A DNA stretch of 64,000 nucleotides from Thermus tengchongensis (GCF_021462405.1 NZ_JAKEDU010000006.1:35844-99843), one strand, 5' to 3'; shown: positions 11,747-20,996, numbered from the stretch's first letter. The notes: a model not told the origin generated them from the sequence alone. Translations and numbers: made by a program.

Positions 11747-13026
11747 CCCTTCTGGTGCTGGGGTTTTTCTCCGTGGCCCTCACCCTCCTGGGCTTCTTTG
11801 TCCCCGTGCCCCTCTTCAAGCGCCTCACCCTCCTGGGCCTCGCCCTGGCCGTCCTCACCCTTCTCCTCACCTGGGGCAAGCCCTTCGCCTTCGGGCCCTA
11901 CGGGGTGGACGGCATATCCCAGACCTTCACCCTCCTGACCCTCGTGGGGGCGCTTTGGACGGTGGGCCTGGTGCGCACGCGGCGCTTTGAGTTTTACCTC
12001 CTGGTCCTGTATGCCGCCACGGGGATGCACCTCTTGGCCTCCACGCAAAACCTCATCCTGATGCTGGTGGCCCTCGAGGCCCTCTCCCTGCCCCTCTATG
12101 CCCTGGCCACCTGGCGGCGGGGCGAGGGGCTGGAGGCCGCCCTCAAGTACTTCCTTCTGGGCGCCCTGGCCGCCGCCTTCTTCCTCTACGGCACCGCCCT
12201 CCACTACGGGGCCACGGGAAGCCTCCTGGCCGGCACCCCGGGGAAAGGTCCCCTCTACGCCTTGGCCCTAGGCCTCCTTCTGGTGGGCCTGGGCTTCAAG
12301 GTGGCCCTGGCCCCCTTCCACTTCTGGACCCCGGACGTGTATCAGGGAAGCCCCACCCCGGTGGTCCTCTTCATGGCCACCGGGGTCAAGGCCGCGGCCT
12401 TCGCCGCTCTGTTGCGGGTGGTGGCCCCAGGAGCGCCTGAGGCCCTTTCCCTTCTCATCGCCCTCTCGGTCCTGATCGGCAACCTCGCGGCCCTCACGCA
12501 AAAGGAGGCCAAAAGGCTTCTCGCCTATAGCTCCATCGCCCACGCGGGGTACATGGCCCTCGCCCTTTACACCGGGAACCTAGAGGCCCTGGGCTTCTAC
12601 CTCCTCACCTACGTGCTGGCCACGGGCCTGGCCTTTGCGGTGCTTTCGGAGGTTTCCCCAGACCGCGTGCCCTTAGAGCGCCTCAAGGGCCTCTTCCACC
12701 GCGACCCCCTCCTGGGCCTCGCCCTCTTTGTGGCCGCCCTCTCCCTCCTGGGCCTTCCTCCCTTGGGGGGCTTCTGGGGCAAGTACCTGGTCTTCACCGA
12801 GGCCGCCAAGGCAGGCCAGTGGGGGCTTCTCATCCTGGCCCTCCTCACCAGCGTGGTGAGCGCCTACTACTACCTGTCCCTGGGCCTGGCCGTGTTCCAA
12901 AAGGGCGAGGCCGCGGCCGCCCCCCGGCCTCTGGCCCGGGGCGTGGCCCTCTTGGCGGCCCTGGCCCTCCTCCTCCTGGGCTTCCTCCCGGGGATTGTCC
13001 TCCCCGCCTTGGCCCAGGGGGGTTAA
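11743..13026 (+). CDS. nuoN: NADH-quinone oxidoreductase subunit N (Nqo14)
   Basis: Third antiporter-like subunit of complex I and last gene of the operon, 427 residues. The key glutamate is in MLVALEALSLPLYAL, and the lysine-containing helix precedes LAPFHFWTPDVYQGSP, a family signature. It starts with the ATG overlapping the nuoM stop. An inverted repeat about 70 nt downstream ends the operon. Confidence 0.97.
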   Translation: MTLLVLGFFSVALTLLGFFVPVPLFKRLTLLGLALAVLTLLLTWGKPFAFGPYGVDGISQTFTLLTLVGALWTVGLVRTRRFEFYLLVLYAATGMHLLASTQNLILMLVALEALSLPLYALATWRRGEGLEAALKYFLLGALAAAFFLYGTALHYGATGSLLAGTPGKGPLYALALGLLLVGLGFKVALAPFHFWTPDVYQGSPTPVVLFMATGVKAAAFAALLRVVAPGAPEALSLLIALSVLIGNLAALTQKEAKRLLAYSSIAHAGYMALALYTGNLEALGFYLLTYVLATGLAFAVLSEVSPDRVPLERLKGLFHRDPLLGLALFVAALSLLGLPPLGGFWGKYLVFTEAAKAGQWGLLILALLTSVVSAYYYLSLGLAVFQKGEAAAAPRPLARGVALLAALALLLLGFLPGIVLPALAQGG

Positions 13027-13096
13027 GCCGCGACAAGGGTATAGGCAAGCCGTCTCGGCTTTCGCCAAGGGTGCAATAGGCCCTGTAGGAAAGCCG

Positions 13097-13126
13097 GCAA
13101 GGGGGCCCTCGAGGCCCCCCTTGCTT
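13097..13126 (+). terminator. Terminator after the nuo operon
   Basis: GCAAGGGGGCC pairs with GGCCCCCCTTGC (one bulged C) around a CTCGA loop, followed by TTT. It lies 70 nt after the nuoN stop and upstream of the next gene. The 70 nt between the stop and the hairpin show no other gene. Confidence 0.7.
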
Positions 13127-13161
13127 TGCGGCCCCACCGGGGCCTAAACTGAAGCCAAACC

Positions 13162-13542
13162 ATGGACGACCCCCTGGCCCACCTGCCCCAGGAGCTCCTG
13201 CGGAAAGACCCCCTGGCCTACGTGGCCCGGGGGGCCCAGGCTCTACCCAAGGACCTCCGGGGAGCCTGGCTCCTAGGGGTGGTGAGCGGCTTCCTCTGGC
13301 CGGAAGCCCCGCCCCCCAAGGGCTTCTCCGCCTTCTTCCGCCGCCTGGAAGGGGCCTGGCAGGAAGCCGAAGCCTTCTTCCTGGAAACCGGTTGGGACTT
13401 CCCCGTGCTGGTGAGCGAGTGGGCAAGAAACGCCTTGGAGCCCCTGAGCCACCGCAAGGCAGCCCCTACCTACGGCCAGCTCCTGCCCCCTTACCTGAAG
13501 GGCCATCTCCTGGGGAGCACCCTGCGGCGGCGCCTGGGATGA
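13162..13542 (+). CDS. Hypothetical protein, unknown function
   Basis: 126-residue soluble protein with no signal peptide or membrane segment and no family I recognise. It is rich in Leu, Pro and aromatic residues; the N-terminal half looks alpha-helical (DLRGAWLLGVVSGFLW). The codon pattern matches neighbouring genes, with G or C at most third positions, which supports real coding. A TAAACT box at 13145-13150 ends 11 nt before the ATG and a weak TTGCTT lies 18 nt upstream, so the transcript would have almost no leader. It is probably a Thermus-specific gene. Confidence 0.7.
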   Translation: MDDPLAHLPQELLRKDPLAYVARGAQALPKDLRGAWLLGVVSGFLWPEAPPPKGFSAFFRRLEGAWQEAEAFFLETGWDFPVLVSEWARNALEPLSHRKAAPTYGQLLPPYLKGHLLGSTLRRRLG

Positions 13543-13546
13543 CCCC

Positions 13547-13764
13547 TCAGTCCAGGAGCATCTGCAGCCTCACCACCCGCCAGCAGAGGCCTTGCCGCTC
13601 CAGGACCAGGCCCGAACGGGGGTCGTCCTTGTGGTAGATGAAGGCGCGGGAAAGGCCCAAGTAGCGGAGCCTCCAGTTGCGCACTTCCTCCAAGGAGGCC
13701 TGGCCGGGTTCCTTGCCCGTGCCGAGGTGCGATTTTTCCAGTCAAGGCAGGGCCGCGAACGCAC
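13547..13764 (-). pseudogene. Small conserved-looking gene broken by a frameshift
   Basis: No single frame covers this gene. A GTG at 13764, preceded by AAGGAG (13776-13781, spacing 11), opens MRSRPCLDWKN; after a run of five A (13733-13737 on the plus strand as T) the natural continuation is in another frame: LEKSHLGTGKEPGQASLEE... through FIYHKDDPRSGLVLERQG to a TGA at 13547. One extra A would join them into a protein of about 72 residues. The downstream frame has protein-like composition (Trp, Tyr, charged residues). It follows arginase by 28 nt. It is a frameshift, a sequencing error, or A-run slippage. Confidence 0.5.
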
Positions 13765-13792
13765 TGCAGGATAGGCTCCTTGGGTGGGGGCT

Positions 13793-14674
13793 TCAAAGAA
13801 TCCGCTTGCCCAAGAGGCTCAGGGCCAGACCCACCATCATCTCCGCGGTCCTGTTCTTCTCGTCCAGGATGGGGTTCACCTCCACCAGGTCCAGGCTCCG
13901 CACCCGGCCCGACTGGGCCAGGATCTCCATGAGGAGGTGCGCCTCCCGGTAGGAAAGGCCCCCGGGAACCGGGGTCCCCACCCCAGGAGCCAGGGCAGGG
14001 TCCAGGACGTCGGCGTCCAGGGAAACATGGAGGGGCAGGCCGGCGAGCCTTTCCAAAACCTCCTCGGCGATGCGGGCTACCCCCAAGCGGTCCACCTCGT
14101 GCATGGTGTAGACGGTAACCCCCATTTCCCGAAGAAGCCGCCTCTCCCCGGGGTCCAGGCTCCGCACCCCCATCAGGACCACCCTCTTGGGATCCACCGC
14201 CTGGAAGGCCTCTGTGAGACGGGGGTGCCCAAGCCCGCAGAGCACCGCCAGGGGCATGCCGTGAATGTTTCCCGAAGGGCTAGTTTCCGGGGTGTTGAAG
14301 TCCGCATGGGCATCCACCCAGACCACCCCCAAGGGCTCCTTGGCCACCCCGCTCACCGAACCCATGCTCAGGGAATGGTCCCCGCCCAGCACGATGGGAA
14401 ATACCCCCTCCGGCAGGGAACGGAGCCGCTCCTTGAGCTCGAGGGCCGCCTGGCGGATCTCCTCCAGGTAGTTCTGCCCTCCGAAGCGCAAGCCCTTTCG
14501 CTTGAGGGTTTCCGCCACCGGTACCCGCACGTCCCCCAGGTCCTCCACCGCCAAGCCCAGGGCCTCGAGCTCCTCGGCCAGGCGGGCGTAGCGCAAGGCG
14601 GAAGGCCCCATGTCCACCCCACGCCGGCCTGCGCCTAAGTCCATGGGCACACCCAGGATGACCACCCGCTCCAT
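13793..14674 (-). CDS. rocF: Arginase
   Basis: Ureohydrolase family enzyme that splits L-arginine to ornithine and urea in the cytoplasm. From the ATG at 14674 it has 293 residues, the usual length; ATGs at 14683 and 14701 are less likely. Binuclear manganese ligands are visible: the His in GGDHSLSMG, the Asp/His in VDAHADFNTP, and the two Asp in SLDADVLDP, followed by GVGTPVPGGLS. The SGNIHGMP substrate loop favours arginase over agmatinase. Transcribed divergently from the DUF177 gene. Confidence 0.9.
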   Translation of the reverse strand: MERVVILGVPMDLGAGRRGVDMGPSALRYARLAEELEALGLAVEDLGDVRVPVAETLKRKGLRFGGQNYLEEIRQAALELKERLRSLPEGVFPIVLGGDHSLSMGSVSGVAKEPLGVVWVDAHADFNTPETSPSGNIHGMPLAVLCGLGHPRLTEAFQAVDPKRVVLMGVRSLDPGERRLLREMGVTVYTMHEVDRLGVARIAEEVLERLAGLPLHVSLDADVLDPALAPGVGTPVPGGLSYREAHLLMEILAQSGRVRSLDLVEVNPILDEKNRTAEMMVGLALSLLGKRIL

Positions 14675-14755
14675 GGGGGGCATGCTAGCAGAAAACCCCA
14701 TGCACCGCTTGGGAACTTTATGCCTTCCCCTCTAGGAGAAAGGAGGTCGGAGCGC

Positions 14756-14761
14756 TATACT
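14756..14761 (+). promoter_or_regulatory. -10 box for a leaderless DUF177 transcript
   Basis: TATACT ends 7 nt before the ATG at 14769. No clear -35 box is seen 16-18 nt upstream. Confidence 0.6.
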
Positions 14762-14768
14762 TAGAAGG

Positions 14769-15305
14769 ATGGAACACCGCGAGGTGGCAAGCATCAATCT
14801 GGCCCGCCTCTTGCGGGAAGGAGGCACGGCCCGCGCCGCAGGCGTGGTGCGGGAGGCCTTTCGGGTAGGCGAGGAGCGCTTCCCCTTGGAAGGCGAAGCC
14901 ACCTGGAAGGTGGCGGTTTCCGCGGTGGGGGGGGATGAGTACTGGCTTTCAGGTGAGGTGGAGGGCGTGGTCCTCATGGAGTGCCGCCGCTGCCTCAAGC
15001 CCACCCCCACTCCCATCCACGCCCACTTCCAGCACCTCCTCCGCTACCAGCAGGGCCTAAGTGAGGTGGTCTTCCACGAGGAGGCGGAGGAGGAGTACTA
15101 CGCCTTTGGCGAACCCGACCTAGACCTTCTTCCCTTCCTCACCGAGGCCTTTGTCACGGAGATGCCCTACACCGTCCTCTGCCAGGAAGGGTGCAAGGGC
15201 CTCTGCCCGGTGTGCGGGGCGGACCGCAACCTGGTGGACTGCGGCCACGAGCCGGAGGTCCACCACCCCTTCCTCGGCCTTAAGGACCTCCTTCCCGAAC
15301 TCTAG
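14769..15305 (+). CDS. DUF177 (YceD-like) protein
   Basis: 178-residue member of the DUF177/YceD family, almost always encoded just before rpmF, as here, and linked in bacteria and plastids to 23S rRNA accumulation. CRRCLKP in the middle and CKGLCPVCGADRN near the C-terminus give a probable zinc site. An acidic stretch (EEAEEEYY) lies between. The start ATG has no Shine-Dalgarno at proper distance, but a TATACT box 7 nt upstream indicates a leaderless message. rpmF follows after 58 nt with its own promoter. Confidence 0.85.
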   Translation: MEHREVASINLARLLREGGTARAAGVVREAFRVGEERFPLEGEATWKVAVSAVGGDEYWLSGEVEGVVLMECRRCLKPTPTPIHAHFQHLLRYQQGLSEVVFHEEAEEEYYAFGEPDLDLLPFLTEAFVTEMPYTVLCQEGCKGLCPVCGADRNLVDCGHEPEVHHPFLGLKDLLPEL

Positions 15306-15314
15306 CGGGTCTGC

Positions 15315-15363
15315 TATACTACCAGGGGTTTAGCGGGGGCCAAGCCCCCCTGGAGGACTGGAG
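15315..15363 (+). promoter_or_regulatory. rpmF promoter and short leader with hairpin
   Basis: TATACT at 15315-15320 is followed by a leader of about 37 nt containing GGGGGC-caa-GCCCCC and then GGAGGACTGGAG before the ATG, so unlike many neighbours this gene has a real 5' leader. Confidence 0.55.
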
Positions 15364-15546
15364 ATGGCCAAGCACCCTGTACCCAAGAAGAAAACCTCTA
15401 AGGCGCGGCGCGATGCCCGTAGGAGCCACCACGCCCTGACCCCCCCAACCCTGGTTCCCTGCCCCGAGTGCAAGGTGATGAAGCCCCCGCACACCGTCTG
15501 CCCGGAGTGCGGCTACTACGACGGGCGCAAGGTTCTAGAAGTCTAG
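15364..15546 (+). CDS. rpmF: Ribosomal protein L32
   Basis: 60-residue large-subunit protein with the basic N-terminus [20 protein letters not shown] and a CPEC...CPECGYY zinc ribbon, the zinc-binding type of L32. The start is the ATG with GGAGGACTGGAG in front. A terminator follows the stop. Confidence 0.98.
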   Translation: MAKHPVPKKKTSKARRDARRSHHALTPPTLVPCPECKVMKPPHTVCPECGYYDGRKVLEV

Positions 15547-15560
15547 ACCAGGTCAACATA

Positions 15561-15596
15561 AGGGGCCCCGGAACCTGGGGCCTCAACCTTTTTCAC
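15561..15596 (+). terminator. Terminator after rpmF
   Basis: GGCCCC-GGAACCT-GGGGCC stem followed by TCAACCTTTTTC, between rpmF and the fabH promoter. Confidence 0.7.
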
Positions 15597-15606
15597 TGCC
15601 AGTGGG

Positions 15607-15612
15607 TATAGT
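15607..15612 (+). promoter_or_regulatory. -10 box for fabH, leaderless
   Basis: TATAGT ends 7 nt before the ATG at 15620. It probably starts transcription of fabH-fabD-fabG. Confidence 0.55.
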
Positions 15613-15619
15613 GGTGCCC

Positions 15620-16603
15620 ATGACGGGAGGTCAGGCACCAGGCATCCTGGCCCTGGGGGCTTACGTCCCCGAGAGGGTCATGAAGAACGAGGAATTTGAG
15701 GCCTATCTGGACACCTCCGACGAGTGGATTGTGACCCGCACGGGCATAAGGGAAAGGCGCATCGCCGCGGAGGACGAGTACACCTCGGACCTGGCCTTTA
15801 AGGCGGTGGAGGACCTGCTTAAACGCCACCCGGGGGCCCTCGAGGGGGTGGACGGGGTCATCGTGGCCACCAACACCCCGGACGCCCTCTTCCCCGACAC
15901 CGCCGCCTTGGTCCAGGCCCGCTTCGGCATCCAGGGCTTTGCCTACGACCTGTTGGCGGGTTGCCCGGGCTGGCTTTACGCCCTGGCCCAGGCCCACGCC
16001 ATGGTGGCGGCGGGGCTGGCCCGCAAGGTGCTGGTGGTGGGGGCGGAGGCGCTTTCCAAGATCCTAGACTGGAACGACCGGGCCACCGCGGTCCTCTTCG
16101 GGGACGCGGGGGGCGCGGCGGTGGTGGGGCGGGTGCGGGAGGGCTTCGGCTTCCGCTCCTTTGTCCTGGGAGCGGACGGCACCGGGGCCAAGGAGCTCTA
16201 CCACGCCTGCGTGGCCCCCAGACTTCCCGACGGGACCTCCATGCGCAACCGCCTCCACATGAACGGGCGAGAGGTCTTCAAGTTCGCCGTGCGGGTGATG
16301 AACACCGCCACCCTCGAGGCCATAGAAAAAGCTGGCCTCACCCCGGAGGACATCAAGGTCTTCGTACCCCACCAGGCCAACCTGCGTATCATCGACGCCG
16401 CCCGGGAACGCCTGGGCCTGCCCTGGGAGCGGGTGGTGGTGAACGTGGACCGCTACGGCAACACCTCCACCGCCTCCATCCCCCTGGCCCTCAAGGAGGC
16501 GGTGGACGCGGGACGCATTCAAGAAGGCGACCACGTGCTTCTGGTGTCCTTCGGAGCCGGCCTCACGTGGGCCGCCGCCGTCCTCACCTGGGGAGGGGCC
16601 TGA
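15620..16603 (+). CDS. fabH: 3-oxoacyl-ACP synthase III (KAS III)
   Basis: Starts fatty-acid synthesis by condensing an acyl-CoA primer (in Thermus probably branched) with malonyl-ACP. 327 residues from the ATG at 15620, chosen over the GTG at 15602 because of the TATAGT box 7 nt upstream. The catalytic triad is visible: Cys in LLAGCPGW, His in FVPHQANLRI, Asn in RYGNTSTASIP. The fabD ATG overlaps the stop by one base. Confidence 0.96.
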   Translation: MTGGQAPGILALGAYVPERVMKNEEFEAYLDTSDEWIVTRTGIRERRIAAEDEYTSDLAFKAVEDLLKRHPGALEGVDGVIVATNTPDALFPDTAALVQARFGIQGFAYDLLAGCPGWLYALAQAHAMVAAGLARKVLVVGAEALSKILDWNDRATAVLFGDAGGAAVVGRVREGFGFRSFVLGADGTGAKELYHACVAPRLPDGTSMRNRLHMNGREVFKFAVRVMNTATLEAIEKAGLTPEDIKVFVPHQANLRIIDAARERLGLPWERVVVNVDRYGNTSTASIPLALKEAVDAGRIQEGDHVLLVSFGAGLTWAAAVLTWGGA

Positions 16604-17520
16604 TGTACGCCGCGCTTTTCCCCGGCCAGGGCTCGCAAAAGGTGGGCATGGGGCAGGCCCTTTACGAGGCCTTTCCTGCCGCCCGAGAGGTGCTGGACCG
16701 GGCCGAGGCCGCCCTGCCGGGCCTGCAAAAGCTCATGTGGGAAGGCCCCGAGGAGGCCCTTACCCTCACGGAAAACCAGCAGCCCGCCCTCCTGGCGGTG
16801 GGCTACGCCGCCTACCGGGCCTTCCTGGCGGAAGGGGGGAAGGAACCCACCCTGGCCGCCGGGCACTCCCTGGGGGAATGGACCGCCCACGTGGCCGCGG
16901 GCACCCTGGAGCTGGAGGATGCCCTAAGGCTGGTGCGCCTCCGGGGCCGGTACATGCAGGAGGCCGTGCCCCCTGGGGAAGGGGCCATGGCCGCGGTCCT
17001 CAAGCTCCCTCTGGAAGCTATCCAAGAAGCTTTGGAGGGGTTAGAGGGGGTGGAGATCGCCAACCTCAACAGCCCCGAGCAGACGGTGATCTCCGGCAGG
17101 AAGGAGGCGGTGGAGCAGGCGGCAGAAAGGCTGAAGGCAAGGCGGGCCCGCATCGTCTTCCTGCCCGTTTCCGCCCCCTTCCACTCCTCCCTCATGGCCC
17201 CGGCCCGGGAGCGCCTGGCCCAGGATCTGGCCCAGGTAACCCTGAGGAAGCCCCGCTTCCCCGTCTACGCCAACGTGACCGCTAGGCCCGAGGAGGACCC
17301 CGGCCGTATCCGTGAGCTTCTCCTGGAACAGATCACCGCCCCCGTGCGCTGGGTGGAAATTATCTTGGACATGGAAAGGCGGGGCCTAAGGCGCTTCCTG
17401 GAGTTCGGAAGCGGGGAGGTGCTCAAAGGCCTCGTGGCCCGCACCTTGAAGGAGGCCCAAGCCCTTTCCGTGGGGGACCCGGAAGGGGTAAGGAAGGCGT
17501 TGGAGGTGGAGGATGCGTAA
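16603..17520 (+). CDS. fabD: Malonyl-CoA:ACP transacylase
   Basis: Moves malonyl from CoA to acyl-carrier protein. 305 residues, starting [12 protein letters not shown], a family hallmark. Nucleophile Ser is in [10 protein letters not shown]; the partner His is in SAPFHSSLM. It starts at 16603 in a TGATG overlap with the fabH stop; the same frame is open back to 15961, but that part is a fabH shadow. It overlaps fabG by 8 nt. Confidence 0.97.
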   Translation: MYAALFPGQGSQKVGMGQALYEAFPAAREVLDRAEAALPGLQKLMWEGPEEALTLTENQQPALLAVGYAAYRAFLAEGGKEPTLAAGHSLGEWTAHVAAGTLELEDALRLVRLRGRYMQEAVPPGEGAMAAVLKLPLEAIQEALEGLEGVEIANLNSPEQTVISGRKEAVEQAAERLKARRARIVFLPVSAPFHSSLMAPARERLAQDLAQVTLRKPRFPVYANVTARPEEDPGRIRELLLEQITAPVRWVEIILDMERRGLRRFLEFGSGEVLKGLVARTLKEAQALSVGDPEGVRKALEVEDA

Positions 17521-18250
17521 GGCACTGGTGACGGGGGCCAGCCGGGGCATCGGCCGGGCCATTGCCCTCAGGCTGGCCAAGGAAGGCTACGCCCTGGTGA
17601 TCCACTACGGGCAGAACCGGGAGAAGGCGGAGGAGGTGGCCGAGGAGACCCGGAGGCTGGGAAGCCCCTTGGTGGGGGTTCTGGGGGCCAACCTCCTGGA
17701 GGCGGAGGCGGCCAGCGCCCTGGTCCACGGGGCGGCAGAGATCCTGGGAGGGCTGGACACCCTGGTCAATAACGCCGGCATCACCCGGGATACCCTCCTT
17801 GTGCGCATGAAGGACGAGGACTGGGAAGCGGTATTGGAGGCCAACCTCTCCGCCGTCTTCCGCACTACCCGAGAGGCCATCAAGCTCATGATGAAGGCCC
17901 GCTTCGGGCGCATCGTGAACATCACCAGCGTGGTGGGCCTCCTCGGTAACCCCGGCCAGGCCAACTACGTGGCCTCCAAGGCGGGGCTCATCGGCTTCAC
18001 CCGGGCGGTGGCCAAGGAGTACGCCGCCCGGGGGATCACGGTGAACGCCGTGGCCCCAGGCTTCATCGAGACGGAGATGACGGAGAAGCTCCCGCCGGAG
18101 GTGCGGGAAGCCTACCTGAAAAGCATCCCCGCAGGCCGCTTCGGCCGGCCCGAGGACGTGGCCGAAGCGGTGGCCTTCTTGGTCTCCGAGGCCGCGGGCT
18201 ACATCACCGGTCAGACCCTGTGCGTGGACGGGGGGCTTACCCCGCACTAA
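17513..18250 (+). CDS. fabG: 3-oxoacyl-ACP reductase
   Basis: NADPH-dependent short-chain dehydrogenase of the fatty-acid elongation cycle. 245 residues with the nucleotide loop GASRGIGRA at the N-terminus, NNAGIT, the catalytic Ser in ITSVVG and Tyr/Lys in YVASKAG. The end [13 protein letters not shown] is typical of FabG. The start overlaps fabD. A separate promoter precedes acpP. Confidence 0.96.
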   Translation: MRKALVTGASRGIGRAIALRLAKEGYALVIHYGQNREKAEEVAEETRRLGSPLVGVLGANLLEAEAASALVHGAAEILGGLDTLVNNAGITRDTLLVRMKDEDWEAVLEANLSAVFRTTREAIKLMMKARFGRIVNITSVVGLLGNPGQANYVASKAGLIGFTRAVAKEYAARGITVNAVAPGFIETEMTEKLPPEVREAYLKSIPAGRFGRPEDVAEAVAFLVSEAAGYITGQTLCVDGGLTPH

Positions 18251-18272
18251 GGCCCCCGATGAAGGTGCGTGG

Positions 18273-18290
18273 TACAATCCCAGGGGGAGG
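18273..18290 (+). promoter_or_regulatory. -10 box and ribosome-binding site of acpP
   Basis: TACAAT at 18273-18278 and GGGGGAGG at 18283-18290 precede the ATG at 18296. This gives the abundant carrier protein its own promoter within the fab cluster. Confidence 0.5.
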
Positions 18291-18295
18291 TTTCC

Positions 18296-18538
18296 ATGAC
18301 GGAGCAGGAAATCTTTGAAAAGGTCAAGGCGGTTATCGCGGACAAGCTCTCCGTGGAGCCCGAGAAGATCACCCTCGAGGCCCGCTTCATCGAGGACCTG
18401 GGCGCTGACAGCCTGGACACCGTGGAGCTCATCATGGGCCTGGAGGACGAGTTCGGCCTGGAGATCTCCGACGAGGACGCGGAGAAGATCCGCACCGTCA
18501 AGGACGCGGTGGCCTACATCCAGAGCAAGCTGGGCTAA
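18296..18538 (+). CDS. acpP: Acyl carrier protein
   Basis: 80-residue acidic carrier protein. The phosphopantetheine attachment serine is in [11 protein letters not shown]. The ATG at 18296 is preferred over an in-frame start at 18269 because of the GGGGGAGG ribosome site. A strong terminator follows, so acpP can be expressed as a short, abundant message separate from fabF. Confidence 0.98.
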   Translation: MTEQEIFEKVKAVIADKLSVEPEKITLEARFIEDLGADSLDTVELIMGLEDEFGLEISDEDAEKIRTVKDAVAYIQSKLG

Positions 18539-18551
18539 AGCCCTCGGGGTG

Positions 18552-18585
18552 AGCGGGGCACCCAGGTGCCCCGCTTTCTCCTTTG
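18552..18585 (+). terminator. Terminator after acpP
   Basis: Perfect 11-bp stem AGCGGGGCACC / GGTGCCCCGCT with a CA centre, followed by TTCTCCTTT. It separates acpP from the fabF promoter. Confidence 0.85.
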
Positions 18586-18594
18586 GGAGCAAGG

Positions 18595-18600
18595 TATACT
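18595..18600 (+). promoter_or_regulatory. -10 box for fabF, leaderless
   Basis: TATACT ends 6 nt before the ATG at 18607; no Shine-Dalgarno fits in the gap. Confidence 0.6.
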
Positions 18601-18606
18601 ACCCCC

Positions 18607-19833
18607 ATGCGACGCGTGGTCGTCACCGGCCTCGGGCCCCTCACCCCCATCGGCGTGGGCGCGGAGGCCTACCACCGGGCCCAGCTGGAGGGCAAGAGCG
18701 GGGTCCGCCCCATCACCCGCTTTGACGCCTCGGCCCTTCCCGTGCGTATCGCCGCCGAGGTGGATGTGAACCCCGAGGACTACCTGGACAAGAAGGAGCT
18801 CAGGCGCCTGGACCGCTTCGTCCAGTACGCCCTCATCGCCGCCGAGCTGGCCCTTAAGGACGCGGGGCTGGAGCCGAGCGCCTTAGACCCCGAGCGGGTG
18901 GGCACCCTGGTGGGCACCGGCATCGGGGGGATGGAGACCTGGGAGGCCCAGAGCAAGGTCTTCCTGGAGCGGGGCCCAAACCGCATCAGCCCCTTCTTCA
19001 TCCCCATGATGATCGCCAACATGGCCTCGGCCCACATCGCCATGCGCTACGGCTTCATGGGGCCAAGCTCCACCGCGGTCACCGCCTGCGCCACGGGTTC
19101 CGACGCCATCGGCCAAGCCTTCCGCATGGTCCAGCTAGGGGAAGCCGACGTCGTCCTGGCCGGGGGCACGGAGGCCGCCATCACCCCCATGGCCATCGGG
19201 GCCTTCGCCGTGATGCGGGCCCTTTCCACCCGGAACGAGGAGCCCACCAAGGCCAGCCGCCCCTTCACCCTCTCCCGGGACGGGTTCGTGATGGGGGAAG
19301 GGGCCGGGGTCTTGGTGCTGGAGGAGTACGAGCACGCGCGGAGGCGGGGAGCCAGGATCTACGCCGAGGTGGTGGGCTTTGGCCGGAGCGCCGACGCCCA
19401 CCACATCACCGAGCCTCACCCCGAGGGGAAAGGGGCCGCTTTGGCCATGCGCCGGGCCCTAAGGGACGCCCAGGTGAACCCCGAGGAGGTGGGCTACATC
19501 AACGCCCACGGCACCTCCACCCCCGTGGGGGATCGGGCGGAGGTCTTGGCCATCAAGAAGGTCTTTGGGGAGCATGCCAAGAGGCTCATGGTCTCCAGCA
19601 CCAAGAGCATGATCGGCCACCTCCTGGGAGCCGCTGGGGCGGTAGAGGCCATCGCCACGGTGCAGGCCATCTACCACGGGGTCATCCCCCCCACCATCAA
19701 CCTGGAAGACCCCGACCCCGAGCTGGACCTGGACTTCGTGCCTGAGCCGAGGGAGGCCAAGGTAGCGTACGCCCTCTCCAACTCCTTCGCCTTCGGCGGG
19801 CAGAACGCCGTCCTCCTCTTCCGGCGGGTTTAG
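18607..19833 (+). CDS. fabF: 3-oxoacyl-ACP synthase II (KAS II)
   Basis: Elongating condensing enzyme of type II fatty-acid synthesis, 408 residues. Catalytic Cys in [11 protein letters not shown] and the two active-site His in [11 protein letters not shown] and GHLLGAAGA are all present. The start at 18607 (MRRVVVTG) matches the family; an upstream in-frame ATG at 18583 precedes the -10 box and is rejected. dgt begins 1 nt after the stop. Confidence 0.97.
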   Translation: MRRVVVTGLGPLTPIGVGAEAYHRAQLEGKSGVRPITRFDASALPVRIAAEVDVNPEDYLDKKELRRLDRFVQYALIAAELALKDAGLEPSALDPERVGTLVGTGIGGMETWEAQSKVFLERGPNRISPFFIPMMIANMASAHIAMRYGFMGPSSTAVTACATGSDAIGQAFRMVQLGEADVVLAGGTEAAITPMAIGAFAVMRALSTRNEEPTKASRPFTLSRDGFVMGEGAGVLVLEEYEHARRRGARIYAEVVGFGRSADAHHITEPHPEGKGAALAMRRALRDAQVNPEEVGYINAHGTSTPVGDRAEVLAIKKVFGEHAKRLMVSSTKSMIGHLLGAAGAVEAIATVQAIYHGVIPPTINLEDPDPELDLDFVPEPREAKVAYALSNSFAFGGQNAVLLFRRV

Positions 19834-19834
19834 G

Positions 19835-20965
19835 ATGCTCTTCCCCCGGGAGCGGCTTTTGGAACTGGAGGCGGAAAGGCTCGCCCCCTATGCCCAAAAG
19901 GCCAAGGACACCCGGGGGCGGGAGCACCTCGAGCCCGAGTCGGCCTACCGCACCCCCTACCAGAAGGACCGGGACCGCATCCTGCACACCACTGCCTTCC
20001 GCCGCCTGGAGTACAAGACCCAGGTCTTCCCCAACTGGGCGGGGGACTACTACCGCACCCGCCTCACCCACACCCTCGAGGTGGTCCAGGTGGCCCGCTC
20101 CATCGCCCGCGCCCTGGGCCTCAACGAGGACCTCACCGAGGCCATCGCCCTCTCCCACGACCTGGGCCACCCCCCCTTTGGCCACACGGGGGAGAAGGTT
20201 CTAAACGAGCTCATGCGGGACCACGGGGGGTTTGAGCACAACGCCCAGGCCCTGCGCATCCTTACCCAGCTGGAGGAGCGCTACCCCGGCTTCAAGGGCT
20301 TGAACCTCACCTACGAGGTGCGGGAGGGCATCGCCACCCACGAGGCCGCCTACGCCCCCGGCTTCAAGCCGGAGTACCCGGGGAGGGGCACCCTCGAGGC
20401 CCAGGTGGTGGACCTCTCGGACGCCATCGCCTACGCCGCCCACGACCTGGACGACGGGCTCCGCAGCGGCCTCCTCCAGCCCAAGGAGCTTTCGGAAGTG
20501 ACCTTTCTGCAGGACCTGGCCCGGGAAGAGGGTTTGGACCTCCTCCGCTTCAGCGAGCTCTCCCGCCGCATCCTGGTGCGCCAGGTGCTGGGCTTCCTCA
20601 TCACCGCCGCCATCGAAGCCACCCACCAGCGGGTGGAAGCCGCCGGGGTGGAAAGCGCCGAAGGGGTGCGCCAGCACCCCGAGCGCCTGGCGGCCTTGAC
20701 CCCAGAGGCGGAAAAAGCCCACCGGGAGCTCAAAGCCTTCCTCCTGGAGCGGCTTTACCGCCACCCTGAGGTCCTCCGGGAGAGGCGCAAGGCGGAAGCG
20801 GTGCTGGAGGGGCTTTTTTCCGCCTACACCCGCTACCCTGAGATCCTGCCCAGGGAGGTCCAAGCCCGGATCCCCGAGGAGGGATTGGAGCGGGCCGTGT
20901 GCGACTACATCGCCGGCATGACGGACCGGTACGCCCTCGAGGCCTACCGGAAGCTTTTTCCCTGA
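19835..20965 (+). CDS. dgt: Deoxynucleoside triphosphate triphosphohydrolase (dGTPase-like)
   Basis: HD-superfamily enzyme that hydrolyses dNTPs to deoxynucleoside and triphosphate; T. thermophilus has a well-studied homologue acting on several dNTPs. 376 residues. Metal ligands: His in RLTHTLEVVQ, the His-Asp pair in LSHDLGHPPFGHTGE, and the GGFEHNAQALR signature. The C-terminus contains the domain that follows HD in this family. It starts 1 nt after fabF, so the two may be co-transcribed. Confidence 0.93.
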   Translation: MLFPRERLLELEAERLAPYAQKAKDTRGREHLEPESAYRTPYQKDRDRILHTTAFRRLEYKTQVFPNWAGDYYRTRLTHTLEVVQVARSIARALGLNEDLTEAIALSHDLGHPPFGHTGEKVLNELMRDHGGFEHNAQALRILTQLEERYPGFKGLNLTYEVREGIATHEAAYAPGFKPEYPGRGTLEAQVVDLSDAIAYAAHDLDDGLRSGLLQPKELSEVTFLQDLAREEGLDLLRFSELSRRILVRQVLGFLITAAIEATHQRVEAAGVESAEGVRQHPERLAALTPEAEKAHRELKAFLLERLYRHPEVLRERRKAEAVLEGLFSAYTRYPEILPREVQARIPEEGLERAVCDYIAGMTDRYALEAYRKLFP

Positions 20966-20984
20966 AACCCCAGGGGGCGAGGGA

Positions 20985-20990
20985 TAAAAT
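20985..20990 (+). promoter_or_regulatory. -10 box for lysN, leaderless
   Basis: TAAAAT ends 6 nt before the GTG start at 20997. Confidence 0.5.
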
Positions 20991-20996
20991 GGGTAG

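Noticed and set aside
13027..13161. Possible small RNA or tRNA after nuoN
   Set aside because: No cloverleaf or conserved tRNA arms; only the terminator hairpin is supported.
15961..16602. Upstream extension of fabD
   Set aside because: It is the out-of-frame reading of fabH; FabD begins at FPGQGSQ, two codons after the ATG at 16603.
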